A stretch of DNA of 64,000 nt from DATCHW01 sp036508135 (GTDB lineage: Bacteria; Bacteroidota; Ignavibacteria; Tepidaquicellales; Tepidaquicellaceae), in NCBI GenBank assembly GCA_036508135.1, contig DATCHW010000305.1, positions 1 through 64,000 of the forward strand, in the 5' to 3' direction. Below, piece by piece: positions 38,826 through 48,494 of the stretch. The number at the start of each line of letters is the position of its first letter. Positions within the stretch are counted from its first letter, which is position 1. The position numbers and the translations under genes are program-made. Under the pieces are notes generated by a model that saw only the letters and a program-made list of their open reading frames with translations, had not been told where the DNA came from and searched no databases.

Positions 38826-41288
38826 TTGAGTTTAACCGATAAAGTTATAAAAAATACTGTTTATTACTTAATTTCTCAGGTAATTGGTTTCATATTCCCT
38901 TTAATAACTACACCTTTTATTATTTCAAAAATTGGTAATGTTCAATTTGGATTATATGCCCTATTATTGGGTTTTCTCGGAACCTTCGGATTATTTGATT
39001 TTAGTATCTCTACCTCATTCATTAAGTTTATTTCTGAGCATTATAATAAAAAGGATTATGAAAGTTTAAATTATACTATTAATACCGGATTAATTTTTTA
39101 TGTCGTATTTTCGATAATCATTTTCGCGGCAGGGTGGATTTTCACTGAAAAAATACTTTCCATCATTAATGTACCAAACGATTTAATTGAATTGAGTAAG
39201 TATGCTTTCAGAATCAGTTTGATTATCTTCTTGATAACAAGTTCTACCACAATTTTCAGCTCTATCCTGATCAGTATTCAGAAAATGTATATTACAAGTT
39301 TTATTGGTCTTATTATTAATTCTCTTAATTTTATTTCAATTCTGGTTTTACTCAGCCTTGGATATGGTCTGTCCGGTCTTTTATGGAGTCAATTGGTTAC
39401 GGTATTCCTTTCTACGGTTATCACTGTTTATTTTTCTAAAAAGTATATGCCGGAAATGAGTTTTAGTTTTTCAAATTTCAGAGGAAAAACTTTTAAGGAT
39501 ATGAGTAAATTTGGAATTCAAATGCAGATTTCAAAGTTGTCTTCTTTTGCTTCTAACAAATATGACGAATTCCTTCTGGCATTTTTCTCTATTCTTAGTT
39601 CTGTCACATATTATAATATTGCTTTTCGAATCGCACGCGTGGGACAGTTCCTGCCTTTCCAGTTAATCCCGCAGGTTGCACCTGTTGCAGCTGAACTGAA
39701 AGCAAAAGAAAACATTTCAATAAAAGAATCTGATAATACACAAAATAAACCCGATAACAAACTAGTACAGCTTTTTAATGATATAACTAAATATTTGATT
39801 CTTTTTTCACTTCCCGTTTTTCTTTATCTTTTTGCTTTTTCCGACATAATAATAACTACCTGGATGGGAAATGGTTATGAATTATCAGCGTTTATTTTAA
39901 AAATTATAGTTCTCGGTCAGTTGATTAATATGATTTTTTCTGCTCCGGGTAATTCAATTACACCGAATATTGGTATTCCGAAATACCAGATGTACGAAGG
40001 ATTAATAAATCTTTCTATTAACCTGGTATTAAGTTATTTCCTGATTAAATACTATAAAATAATAGGCGCAGCATATGGCAATACTATTGCAACAGCAATT
40101 GCTTCATTCTATGTGTTTTATATTTCAGTAAAATATTTTAAGCAAAACCATTTCCGGACGATATTTAAAATTTACCTGAAACCATTAACAATATCTGTTG
40201 TTAGTATATTGATTACTTATCTGATTTATTTTCTTGTCACAAAATTTATTTGTTATCCTCAAAACAGATTTCAGGGAATCATCTTTATATTAATCAGTGG
40301 TTTTATATTTATCGGTATGTTTACATTCGGGATTTTTAATGCCTGCTATCTTAATGAAAGGGATTATATTGTAATAATTAAAGCGTTCTTTAAAGTAGTT
40401 CCCCTCCAGTCAGTAATAAATAAAAACATTTCTAAGCAGAAATTAAAAACAGAATTTAACAAGTACAGTAATGAATTAGTTAGTATTTGTATACTTACTT
40501 ATAATCGCCTGGATTTATTTAAAAAATGCATTAATTCATTATTGAAAACATTAAAAGATATCAATTATGAATTAATTATTTTTGATAATAATTCCGATGA
40601 TGGAACAAAGGAGTTTTTAAAAGATTTACAGAACAATATCAGCCCAGAAGACAAACCGGATAAATTAAAAATAATATATAATAAAAAGAATATTGGTACT
40701 GCAGGGAAAGGAAAGATTGTAGAAATGGCTAAAGGTGACTTTATTATAGGTTTGGATGATGATGTTACATATTTTCCCGATAACTGGGTTCAGGATATGA
40801 TATATGCTTATAAAAATATTCCTTTCATGGGATATCTGGTCGCTGACGTAATTCAGGATGACAAAACAACGGGAGCAAAACAGCCCGATGATTTTTATTT
40901 TTCCGAATATTATAACAATGGAAAAATTAAATTATCGGTTGGTCCCACTGGGGGATGGTGTTTTATGATATCCGGAAAAGTATATAATGAAGTCGGTAAA
41001 TTTTATTTCCCTAAAGGTAGAATTTTCTTTCCTGAAGATGCAGACTATGGGAATAGAGTACTGAATAAAGGCTTAAAAGTAGGTATATTGGATGGCTTAA
41101 AAGTATACCATGCTACAGGGGAATATTATAATAGAAATTATAAAATTATTTTGGATTCTAAGTTATTAGATTATAAAAAGCATAAACCTTTTTTTTACGA
41201 ATTTAAACTAAGCCTGAATAAAATATTTTCTTCTAAAAGATACTATAGAAGATTTTTAGATTTTGTAATTAAAAATGATTTGATATAA
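38826..41288 (+). CDS. Fusion of a Wzx-type flippase and a GT2 glycosyltransferase
   Basis: An 820-residue protein with a TTG start. Residues about 1-520 are a complete MOP-superfamily flippase (DKVIKNTVYYLISQVIGFIF, IGNVQFGLYALLLG) with about 14 hydrophobic segments. After a short charged linker, residues about 548-820 are a GT2 domain (SICILTYNRLDLF, IGLDDDVTYF, VGPTGGWCFMI, PEDADYGNRVL). No stop or frame break separates the halves. The GT2 half closely resembles the separate protein at 43267 (shared LDDDV/IDDDV, GPxGGWCFMI, YHATG strings). It may couple sugar addition to export. Confidence 0.88.
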   Translation: MSLTDKVIKNTVYYLISQVIGFIFPLITTPFIISKIGNVQFGLYALLLGFLGTFGLFDFSISTSFIKFISEHYNKKDYESLNYTINTGLIFYVVFSIIIFAAGWIFTEKILSIINVPNDLIELSKYAFRISLIIFLITSSTTIFSSILISIQKMYITSFIGLIINSLNFISILVLLSLGYGLSGLLWSQLVTVFLSTVITVYFSKKYMPEMSFSFSNFRGKTFKDMSKFGIQMQISKLSSFASNKYDEFLLAFFSILSSVTYYNIAFRIARVGQFLPFQLIPQVAPVAAELKAKENISIKESDNTQNKPDNKLVQLFNDITKYLILFSLPVFLYLFAFSDIIITTWMGNGYELSAFILKIIVLGQLINMIFSAPGNSITPNIGIPKYQMYEGLINLSINLVLSYFLIKYYKIIGAAYGNTIATAIASFYVFYISVKYFKQNHFRTIFKIYLKPLTISVVSILITYLIYFLVTKFICYPQNRFQGIIFILISGFIFIGMFTFGIFNACYLNERDYIVIIKAFFKVVPLQSVINKNISKQKLKTEFNKYSNELVSICILTYNRLDLFKKCINSLLKTLKDINYELIIFDNNSDDGTKEFLKDLQNNISPEDKPDKLKIIYNKKNIGTAGKGKIVEMAKGDFIIGLDDDVTYFPDNWVQDMIYAYKNIPFMGYLVADVIQDDKTTGAKQPDDFYFSEYYNNGKIKLSVGPTGGWCFMISGKVYNEVGKFYFPKGRIFFPEDADYGNRVLNKGLKVGILDGLKVYHATGEYYNRNYKIILDSKLLDYKKHKPFFYEFKLSLNKIFSSKRYYRRFLDFVIKNDLI

Positions 41289-41381
41289 AACATATCCCTT
41301 TTTGTAAAAAGAATCTTTATTTCGACAGAGCTATAAATTAATTTGAAAATTTTAAAATAAATACCGGATAAAATCATTAAT

Positions 41382-42320
41382 TTGAATATATCTATAATAA
41401 TAGTTAATTATAATTCGGGAAATGTTCTTAAGGATTGTATAAATTCAATTTACAAATATGAAGATGAAAAAAGTTTTGAAATTATAATCGTTGATCAGAA
41501 TTCAACAGATAATTCCGGGGAAATCATTAAAAATTTTCAGGAAAAATATAATAACATTAAATATATTTTTAATAATACGATAAAAAGTTTTTCATTTGCA
41601 AATAATCAGGGTTATGAAATCTCAGATGGGTATTACATTTTAATAATGAATCCGGATGTTTTATTCAAAAGTTCAATTTTAAATAAACTTATCACCGAAT
41701 TAGAAAAAAATGATTCATTGGGGGCAATATGCCCTCAACTTATTGGCGAAGATGGGAATTTCCAGAGCAATTATTTCCAGAGATACCCGACATTAATGCA
41801 ATTTATTCTTTTTTATTCTGTAATTTCAAAACTCTTTTTAAAATCAGAAAATCTAAGAAACAAATATCTGGAAGATAGAAATATTAATCTTAATTCAGGA
41901 AAAACAGAATTTGTAAAACAAATTCCCTGTGCTTTTTTCCTGTTAAAAAGAAAAATTTTTGAGGAAATTGAAAAGATGGATGAACATTATGTTCTGTTTT
42001 TTGAAGATGTCGATTTAAGTTATCAAATTAATAAAAAATATAAGTTAGCAATTGATACTTCATGCAAAGTAATTCATCTTGGAGGGATCACTATCAGAAA
42101 CGAAAACGATTGGTGGGTCTATGGGAGATTTATAACAAGTATGCATTATTTTTTCAGGAAAAATTATGGTAGATGCAGTGCTTTTATATTAAAATTAATA
42201 GCGATTGAAAATTCAATTCCGATATTATTTTTTGAGTATCTGATAGTTTTTTTTGGTAAAAAGGATTTATATAAATTGAAAAAACATAAGAATTTTTTGA
42301 AATTAATATTTCATAATTGA
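41382..42320 (+). CDS. Family 2 glycosyltransferase
   Basis: A GT-A enzyme of 312 residues with a TTG start. Motifs are ISIIIVNYNSGNVL, VDQNSTDNSG, LIMNPDVLF in the DXD position and FFEDVDLSYQI. It overlaps the next GT2 gene by 4 nt (TTGA), which suggests translational coupling. Donor and acceptor unknown. Confidence 0.9.
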   Translation: MNISIIIVNYNSGNVLKDCINSIYKYEDEKSFEIIIVDQNSTDNSGEIIKNFQEKYNNIKYIFNNTIKSFSFANNQGYEISDGYYILIMNPDVLFKSSILNKLITELEKNDSLGAICPQLIGEDGNFQSNYFQRYPTLMQFILFYSVISKLFLKSENLRNKYLEDRNINLNSGKTEFVKQIPCAFFLLKRKIFEEIEKMDEHYVLFFEDVDLSYQINKKYKLAIDTSCKVIHLGGITIRNENDWWVYGRFITSMHYFFRKNYGRCSAFILKLIAIENSIPILFFEYLIVFFGKKDLYKLKKHKNFLKLIFHN

Positions 42321-43264
42321 TATCTGTAGTTATTCCAAATTATAACGGCATTGAACATCTGAAGGATTGTTTTGATTCTTTGAGAAATCAAAGTTATAAA
42401 GATTTTCAGATAATCTTAGTCGATAATAACTCATCGGATAATTCAATCGAATTTACTAAAACTAATTATCCCGAAATTATAATATTGCAACAAAAAGAAA
42501 ACACAGGATTTGCCAAAGCCGTGAATTGCGGTATAAAATTATCTTTAAAGAATAATAAGATAAAACATATTTTACTTCTTAATAACGATATTGAATGTGA
42601 CATCAATTTTGCAAAAAAAATGCTCGCCGGATTTATTTCGGATGATGTTGGTTCTGTAACTTGTAAGATGTTGAACTTCTACAAACGGAATATAATTGAT
42701 GCTGCGGGAGATTTTATTAAACGAGTAGGTTCTCCATATGCGCGGGGACATTCTGAAATTGACGAAGGTCAATATGATAAACCCGAATATGTCTTTGGTG
42801 CATGTGCAGGTGCTGCAATCTATAGAAAAGAAATTTTTGAAAAAATAGGTTTTTTTGATGAAGACTTTTTTGCATACTATGAAGATGTTGATTTTAGTCT
42901 GCGCCTGCAACTTACCGGATTTAAATGTTATTATAATCCTGAAGCGATTTGTTACCACAAACGCGGTGCTACTTCCGTTTATAATTCCGATTGGCAAACA
43001 CAACTATGCGAGAAAAATCTCATTGCTCTTCGTATTAAAAACTATCCCGCCTCTCTTTATTTTAAACTTGCACCCCTTTTTCTTGCTGGAAGGGTAAAAA
43101 GATACTATGTGTTTCTACGGGAACATTCATATAAATTATTTATGAGTGCTTTGAGAGGATATTTTCTCGGACTATTCGAAATTCCAAAATCGCTGAAAAA
43201 AAGAATTACTATTCAAAGAAACAGAAAAATTAACGTAAAACATTTTAAAAATTTATTAAGCTGA
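42317..43264 (+). CDS. Family 2 glycosyltransferase
   Basis: A GT-A enzyme of 315 residues starting at a TTG inside the preceding stop. Motifs are SVVIPNYNGIEHL, VDNNSSDNSI, LLNNDIECD, FGACAGAAIYRK and YYEDVDFSLRL, as in rhamnosyltransferase-like GT2 proteins. The short C-terminal basic tail may be membrane-associated. It lies 2 nt from the next GT2 gene. Confidence 0.9.
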   Translation: MISVVIPNYNGIEHLKDCFDSLRNQSYKDFQIILVDNNSSDNSIEFTKTNYPEIIILQQKENTGFAKAVNCGIKLSLKNNKIKHILLLNNDIECDINFAKKMLAGFISDDVGSVTCKMLNFYKRNIIDAAGDFIKRVGSPYARGHSEIDEGQYDKPEYVFGACAGAAIYRKEIFEKIGFFDEDFFAYYEDVDFSLRLQLTGFKCYYNPEAICYHKRGATSVYNSDWQTQLCEKNLIALRIKNYPASLYFKLAPLFLAGRVKRYYVFLREHSYKLFMSALRGYFLGLFEIPKSLKKRITIQRNRKINVKHFKNLLS

Positions 43265-43266
43265 TA

Positions 43267-44025
43267 TTGATAAGTATAGCTATAGTCACATATAACCGGT
43301 TTGAACTTTTTCGGAAATGTATTAATGCAGTTTTGAAAACTACGGAAAATGTTGAAAAAGAAATTATTATCTGGGATAACGCTTCTAAGGATAATACCAT
43401 TTCATTTATCAAAGAACTTGAAAATAAATTTACATTTATTAAACCTGTTTTTTCTGAAAAAAATATCGGAGTAAACGCAAAAAGTATGTCAGTGATATTA
43501 ACAAAAGGAGATTACATTATAGGAATAGATGATGATGTTATTGATTTTGAATCCGGATGGGTTGAGAAAATGATAAATGCTTTTAATTCAGTAAAAGAAT
43601 TAGGTTATCTTGCACTCGATGTTGTGCAGGATGAGTTTACTAATGGAGCAAAACCCCCGGAGGAAAACTATGAAGAAAAAATTATTAACAAAAATGTGAC
43701 ACTGGAATATGGTCCGGTTGGTGGCTGGTGCTTTATGATACCAAGGTATGTTTATGAAAAAGTCGGAAAATTGAGGCAGTGTAAGAAGAGTATTTTTTTT
43801 AGCGAAGAATCTGATTATATCATTAGGTGTGAAATGAAAGGTTATTCAAGTGCAATTCTTAAAAATGTTAAGTGTTATCACGCTACCGGACCGTATTTTA
43901 ATAAAAAATATCAGGATATTTATGATTCAAAACTGAAACAATTTACTGAGGATAAAGACTTTTATAAGTTTAAAAGAAAAATTAAATATAATATTTTCAA
44001 AATAAGGAAAAAATTATTCAAATAA
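43267..44025 (+). CDS. Family 2 glycosyltransferase, paralogue of the flippase-fused GT2
   Basis: A GT-A enzyme of 252 residues with a TTG start. ISIAIVTYNRFELF, IGIDDDVIDF, YGPVGGWCFMIP, FSEESDYIIRC and CYHATGPYF closely match the C-terminal domain of the 820-residue protein at 38826, so the two share recent ancestry or a common sugar specificity. The tail is strongly basic (KFKRKIKYNIFKIRKKLFK). Confidence 0.88.
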   Translation: MISIAIVTYNRFELFRKCINAVLKTTENVEKEIIIWDNASKDNTISFIKELENKFTFIKPVFSEKNIGVNAKSMSVILTKGDYIIGIDDDVIDFESGWVEKMINAFNSVKELGYLALDVVQDEFTNGAKPPEENYEEKIINKNVTLEYGPVGGWCFMIPRYVYEKVGKLRQCKKSIFFSEESDYIIRCEMKGYSSAILKNVKCYHATGPYFNKKYQDIYDSKLKQFTEDKDFYKFKRKIKYNIFKIRKKLFK

Positions 44026-44035
44026 TTTCGTAATC

Positions 44036-45073
44036 ATGGTATCCATAATTATCTTAAACTATAACGGGAAAGAATTTTTAAAAGATTGTTTCAATTCAGT
44101 TCTTGCTCAATCTTTTGATGATTTTGAAATTATTTTTGTAGATAATGCCTCAACGGATGGCAGTATGGATCTTATGAAAAATAATTTTTCTGATGCACGT
44201 ATAAAAATATACTCAATCAAAATTAATATTGGATTTGCCGGTGGAAATAATTTTGGTCTTCAATATGCCAAAGGAAATTATGTCGTTTTGCTTAATAACG
44301 ATACAGTTGTGGATAGAGACTGGTTAAAATATTTAGTTGAAACGATAGAATCGGGTGAACAAAACGGGGTAGTTCAGTCGCTCGTATATACCGAAGGTAT
44401 CCCGGAAAAATATTACGAAAAAAACGGGACAATAAACCTGTTCGGACACAATATAATGGAAGTATTCGATATTAATGAAGATGGTATCGGTGAAATAATT
44501 CAGGCGACAGGATGTTCTTTAATTGTACGCAAAGATTTTCTTGATAGAACCTGCGGTCTTTTTCCTGATGAATATTTCTTGTATGCTGAAGATACTTACC
44601 TCAGCCTAAAAGCAAAATTTGCCGGTTATAAGATTCTTCATACTTCAAAATCAATCGTCCGGCACAAAGGAAGCGGAACCACGAAAAATCAAATCCCCTC
44701 GGAAATATATTTTTATCAGGAACGCAACCGCCTTCTTAATTTCTTTTTATTCTTTGACACCTCTTTTATTATCAGATATCTTCCCTTATTTGTTGTCAAT
44801 TATAAACTGAAATTCTTTTATTGTTTGTTCTCAAAAAGATATTCATTAAAAGGTCTCATTCGTTCTTATTTCTGGTTCTGGGGAAATATTCCCTGGATTA
44901 AAAAGCAGAGAAAAAAAATCAAGGAAAATAAAGTCGTACCGGATAAAAAGGTGTTAAAATTTATTTCCTGTAAATTCTTTAACGGGAATAATATCTTTGA
45001 GAAAACAGTGAATTTCTTTTCACTGCTTTACTGTAAAATAACAGGATTAAATTTCCTCGAGAATGCAAAATAA
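44036..45073 (+). CDS. Family 2 glycosyltransferase
   Basis: A GT-A enzyme of 345 residues. Motifs are VSIIILNYNGKEFL, VDNASTDGSM, GFAGGNNFGLQYAKG, LLNNDTVVD, QATGCSLIVRK and YAEDTYLSLKA, as in the WbbL-type rhamnosyltransferase-like group. The C-terminal region has a hydrophobic and basic patch. It overlaps the next gene by 11 nt. Confidence 0.9.
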   Translation: MVSIIILNYNGKEFLKDCFNSVLAQSFDDFEIIFVDNASTDGSMDLMKNNFSDARIKIYSIKINIGFAGGNNFGLQYAKGNYVVLLNNDTVVDRDWLKYLVETIESGEQNGVVQSLVYTEGIPEKYYEKNGTINLFGHNIMEVFDINEDGIGEIIQATGCSLIVRKDFLDRTCGLFPDEYFLYAEDTYLSLKAKFAGYKILHTSKSIVRHKGSGTTKNQIPSEIYFYQERNRLLNFFLFFDTSFIIRYLPLFVVNYKLKFFYCLFSKRYSLKGLIRSYFWFWGNIPWIKKQRKKIKENKVVPDKKVLKFISCKFFNGNNIFEKTVNFFSLLYCKITGLNFLENAK

Positions 45074-45959
45074 TCTTATTTCAATAATCATCATAAATTA
45101 CCGGCAGAAAACATTTCTGGTTAACTGCATCAATTCTATTTACGAAAATATTAAATCTTATCCGTTTGAAATTGTCATAATAAATAATTCTCAGGAAGAT
45201 TATATTTCACTTACTGAATATGAAAACTTAACCGTCGTTCTCAACGAAAACAAAGGCTTTTCCCGGGCAAATAATCTCGGAGTTAAACATTCACTGGGAG
45301 AGTACCTGCTGTTCCTCAATGCTGATACAATTGTGAAAAATGATTTCGCGGGGGAACTCATAAATCATTTTGAGAATATTGAATTCGGTGCCGTAGGGTT
45401 AAAATTACTGAATACAGATGGTACGTTTCAGATATCAAGTTACGAAAAAAATACATTTACGGGGGAAATCAGAAATAAAAAACTTGAAAATAAATTCAGC
45501 CAGCGGAATATTCCCTTTATTAATAAAATTGAAGCAGGACTAAAAAATATTACAAAAATCGAATGGGTCAGCGGTGCGGCACTATTTATGAAAAGAAAAA
45601 TATTTGATGATATCGGAGGATTTAATGAAAAATATTTCCTTTTTTATGAAGATGCCGATATATGCAAAAGACTTAGTGATAAAGGACTTAGCAGTTACTT
45701 CTATCCGTTTTCTGAAATTATCCACCTAAAGGGTGAAAATGTAAATAGAGAATTTGAAACAAAAACATATTATTTTTCAAAGCTGTCTCAGCTTTTATAT
45801 TACAAATTGCATAATAACCTTTTCGACAGGATAATATTAAGGATATATCTTTTTTCAAAGTTTCTTTTACTTAGTTTGTTTACATTTAAGAAAATCAACA
45901 TTGAAATATTAAAGTTGGTCATTGGTATTAAAAATGATAAAAGTACTCGAACTTATTGA
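45063..45959 (+). CDS. Family 2 glycosyltransferase
   Basis: A GT-A enzyme of 298 residues. Motifs are ISIIIINYRQKTFL, IINNSQEDY, LNENKGFSRANNLGVKH, FLNADTIVK, VSGAALFMKRK and FYEDADICKRL. It overlaps both neighbours: the preceding GT2 by 11 nt and the following GT4 by 26 nt if that starts at 45934. Confidence 0.9.
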   Translation: MQNNLISIIIINYRQKTFLVNCINSIYENIKSYPFEIVIINNSQEDYISLTEYENLTVVLNENKGFSRANNLGVKHSLGEYLLFLNADTIVKNDFAGELINHFENIEFGAVGLKLLNTDGTFQISSYEKNTFTGEIRNKKLENKFSQRNIPFINKIEAGLKNITKIEWVSGAALFMKRKIFDDIGGFNEKYFLFYEDADICKRLSDKGLSSYFYPFSEIIHLKGENVNREFETKTYYFSKLSQLLYYKLHNNLFDRIILRIYLFSKFLLLSLFTFKKINIEILKLVIGIKNDKSTRTY

Positions 45960-47055
45960 TAGCGGTTTTCTTGGGGGAGGACAAATTCACGTTCTTTCTA
46001 TTGCAGAAAACATTGACAAATCTGAATTTGATTTGACTATTGCGGCTAAAGGTGGCAAGAAATTTGAAGCAGTAGTTATAAAAGCAGGTATTCCTTTTCA
46101 GGATTTTTATATGCCTAAACTTCTCAGGAAAAAATATTTAAATCCTTTAATAAATTACTGCCGGCAGGAAAAAATTAATATTGTTCATTCACACGGAGGA
46201 GTAGCAGGTTTTTACGGTGGTATGATTAAAAAGTATTTGCCTGAAATAAAAACTGTCCATTCTATTCACGGAATTCATTATGTAAACTCAAAAAACCTGA
46301 TTAGAAAATTCACTTCAGGTGCTATCGAACAATATATACTTAAATATACCGATACTACTATTTGTTCATCTTATTCTGACCTTGAAAAAGCATGTCGTAT
46401 GGGAATTGCAGATATTAATAATTCGGTATTAATAAATAACGGTATTAACGTAAGTAAATATTCTGAAATTGATTCAAAAAGCGAATTGCTCTCTTTGAAA
46501 TTTGATCTTTCTGATATGAATTTTGTAGTCGGTAATATCTCAAGATTCGATGAACAAAAGAATCAGAAATTAATAATAAAAGCTGCAGCACGTCTCCTTA
46601 AAAAATATCCCGAAATGAAATTTGTATTCGTCGGAGACGGCGAGCAACTCTTTTCTGCACAATCCCTCGCCAAGCATTATGGCATTCAGCATAATTTGTA
46701 TTTTGAAGGAGAGCGGGAAAATCTTTTGGATTATTATTCAGTCTTTGATGCTTTTGTATTTCCGACTTTCTGGGAAGGAATGCCCTATGTACTTCTCGAA
46801 GCAATGGCTTCACATGTTCCGGTGATATGCAGTGATATCCCCTGCCATAGGGAAATATTGGGAGAAGAAGATTGTGCCCTTTTAATCGATCCTAAAGATG
46901 TAAATGAACTCTGTGAAAAGATAATCTGCTTATATGAAGATAAGGATTTAGGAAAATCAATTTCTGAAAAAGCATTCGAGAGGGTGAAAATTTTCGACGA
47001 GGCAGCAATGGTGCAAAAAATTGAAAATGTTTATCGGGAGGTAATGGAAAAATGA
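45934..47055 (+). CDS. Family 4 glycosyltransferase
   Basis: A GT-B enzyme of 373 residues from the ATG at 45934. A TTG 4 codons upstream is possible, but the ATG directly begins the first beta strand. Motifs are LELIDSGFLGGGQIHVL, VHSHGGVAGFYGG, VGNISRFDEQKNQKLIIKAA and FPTFWEGMPYVLLEAMASHVPVI. It is the last gene of the glycan block and overlaps nadD by 4 nt. Confidence 0.9.
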   Translation: MIKVLELIDSGFLGGGQIHVLSIAENIDKSEFDLTIAAKGGKKFEAVVIKAGIPFQDFYMPKLLRKKYLNPLINYCRQEKINIVHSHGGVAGFYGGMIKKYLPEIKTVHSIHGIHYVNSKNLIRKFTSGAIEQYILKYTDTTICSSYSDLEKACRMGIADINNSVLINNGINVSKYSEIDSKSELLSLKFDLSDMNFVVGNISRFDEQKNQKLIIKAAARLLKKYPEMKFVFVGDGEQLFSAQSLAKHYGIQHNLYFEGERENLLDYYSVFDAFVFPTFWEGMPYVLLEAMASHVPVICSDIPCHREILGEEDCALLIDPKDVNELCEKIICLYEDKDLGKSISEKAFERVKIFDEAAMVQKIENVYREVMEK

Positions 47056-47645
47056 AGCGTTTCGGAATCTTTGGAGGCACATTCAATCCTCCGCATATCG
47101 CACATTCCATTATTGCAGAAGATATCCGCGGGCAGTTTACTCTTGATAAAATATTATTTCTTCCCTCGGGTGTTCCCCCCTTAAAAGAAGGAAGTGAAGT
47201 GATATCCGCACAGCACAGGCTTAATATGGCTCGGCTTGCTTTTGATGGCGAAGAAGATTTTAAGGTGAGTGATATTGAAATTAATGATTCTTCCGGAAAA
47301 TCTTATACGGTTGATACTTTGCTAAAACTTCATGAAATATATAAAAATGATAACGTGAAATTTTATCTTATAATAGGAATTGATAACCTGATTAATTTTC
47401 CCCAATGGAAAGACCCCGAAAAACTTTTTCTTATTTCGGAAGTTGTTGTGGTCAATCGCCCTTTCCGCACCGAACAGGAAACTCTGCCGGAATATTCCTC
47501 ATGTGTTACATTTGCAAAAGTTCCAATGCTTGAAGTTTCCTCCTCGATGATAAGGGATTATGTTAAAAATAAAAAATCAATAAAGTTCCTTGTCCACCCG
47601 GAAGTAGAAAAATACATTTCCGAAAATAAATTGTATTTAATTTAG
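47052..47645 (+). CDS. nadD: Nicotinate-nucleotide adenylyltransferase
   Basis: A 197-residue enzyme that adenylates nicotinate mononucleotide in NAD synthesis. The nucleotidyltransferase motif GIFGGTFNPPHIAHSII is at the N-terminus and the C-terminal SSSMIRDYVKNKKSIKFLVHPEVEKYI matches the NadD ISSTxIR motif. Length is as expected. Its ATGA overlap with the GT4 gene couples a housekeeping gene to the glycan block. Confidence 0.94.
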   Translation: MKRFGIFGGTFNPPHIAHSIIAEDIRGQFTLDKILFLPSGVPPLKEGSEVISAQHRLNMARLAFDGEEDFKVSDIEINDSSGKSYTVDTLLKLHEIYKNDNVKFYLIIGIDNLINFPQWKDPEKLFLISEVVVVNRPFRTEQETLPEYSSCVTFAKVPMLEVSSSMIRDYVKNKKSIKFLVHPEVEKYISENKLYLI

Positions 47646-47694
47646 TGTAACAAATAATTAATTTTTCAGTATAATAAAATTAAATTTAAATTTT

Positions 47695-48489
47695 ATGACA
47701 GACGAAAACTTTACCAATCAACCGGATGAACAGATTCCGGAAACAGTCGGGGACAACGAACCCCTTGGAAAATTTGAGGCGGCAACCGGAGTACTAACCG
47801 AACCTTCGGATACTTTCGGGAAAATTGCATCCGTAAAGCCATCTATCTACTGGGCAGTACCAATCATTATATTTATTATTGCAAATCTTATTGCTTCATT
47901 TTTATTCATTTCAGATATTGATTTGTTTAACTCGGTTATGGATAAGCAGAAGAAAAACATGGAAGAAAGATTTGATAAAAGCGTGAAAGAAGGAAAGATG
48001 ACTCAGGAGCAGAAATCAATAGCGATGGAATCTGCGGAAAAATTTATGAACCCAAAAAGTCCGTTCGCAATTGGGATGGCTGTCGGTGGCAGTGTTGTCG
48101 GACCATTTTTCATAATGGTGCTGATGTCTGTTATTTATCTTCTCGCCCTTAAGGTGCTGAAAGGAGATATTAACTTTACAAATATTCTTAATGTTGTAGG
48201 GCTGTCATTCATAATAGGGTCTATCGGAAAAATACTCGATACAGTTCTTTCTATCATTATGGGCTCAGTAAATAATTTCAGTCTTGGTCTTGTTCTCTCA
48301 GAAGCAAGCATAGGAAGCCTTGCCCACGGGCTGATTATGAGGATTGATGTATTTTCGATATGGTCACTCATAATTATTTCAATTGGCTTAATCAAAGTCG
48401 GGAAACTGAAATCAAACACAATTTATTTTATAGTTTTCGGAATATGGCTCGTATGGGTTGCTATTGCTTCATTTTTATTGCCCTCATAG
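47695..48489 (+). CDS. Yip1-domain-like integral membrane protein
   Basis: A 264-residue membrane protein. The acidic cytoplasmic N-terminus leads to GVLTEPSDTFGKI, a common start of bacterial Yip1-domain proteins, then about five hydrophobic segments. A charged stretch (DKQKKNMEERFDKSVKEGKMTQEQ) follows the first. Function is unknown for most bacterial members. It lies 5 nt before the Ste24-like gene. Confidence 0.78.
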   Translation: MTDENFTNQPDEQIPETVGDNEPLGKFEAATGVLTEPSDTFGKIASVKPSIYWAVPIIIFIIANLIASFLFISDIDLFNSVMDKQKKNMEERFDKSVKEGKMTQEQKSIAMESAEKFMNPKSPFAIGMAVGGSVVGPFFIMVLMSVIYLLALKVLKGDINFTNILNVVGLSFIIGSIGKILDTVLSIIMGSVNNFSLGLVLSEASIGSLAHGLIMRIDVFSIWSLIIISIGLIKVGKLKSNTIYFIVFGIWLVWVAIASFLLPS

Positions 48490-48494
48490 GATAA

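Noticed and set aside
42572..43003. 143-codon minus-strand frame
   Set aside because: It is antisense to a well-supported GT2 gene and reads like translated complement (Phe, Ile, Lys-rich) without any family motif.
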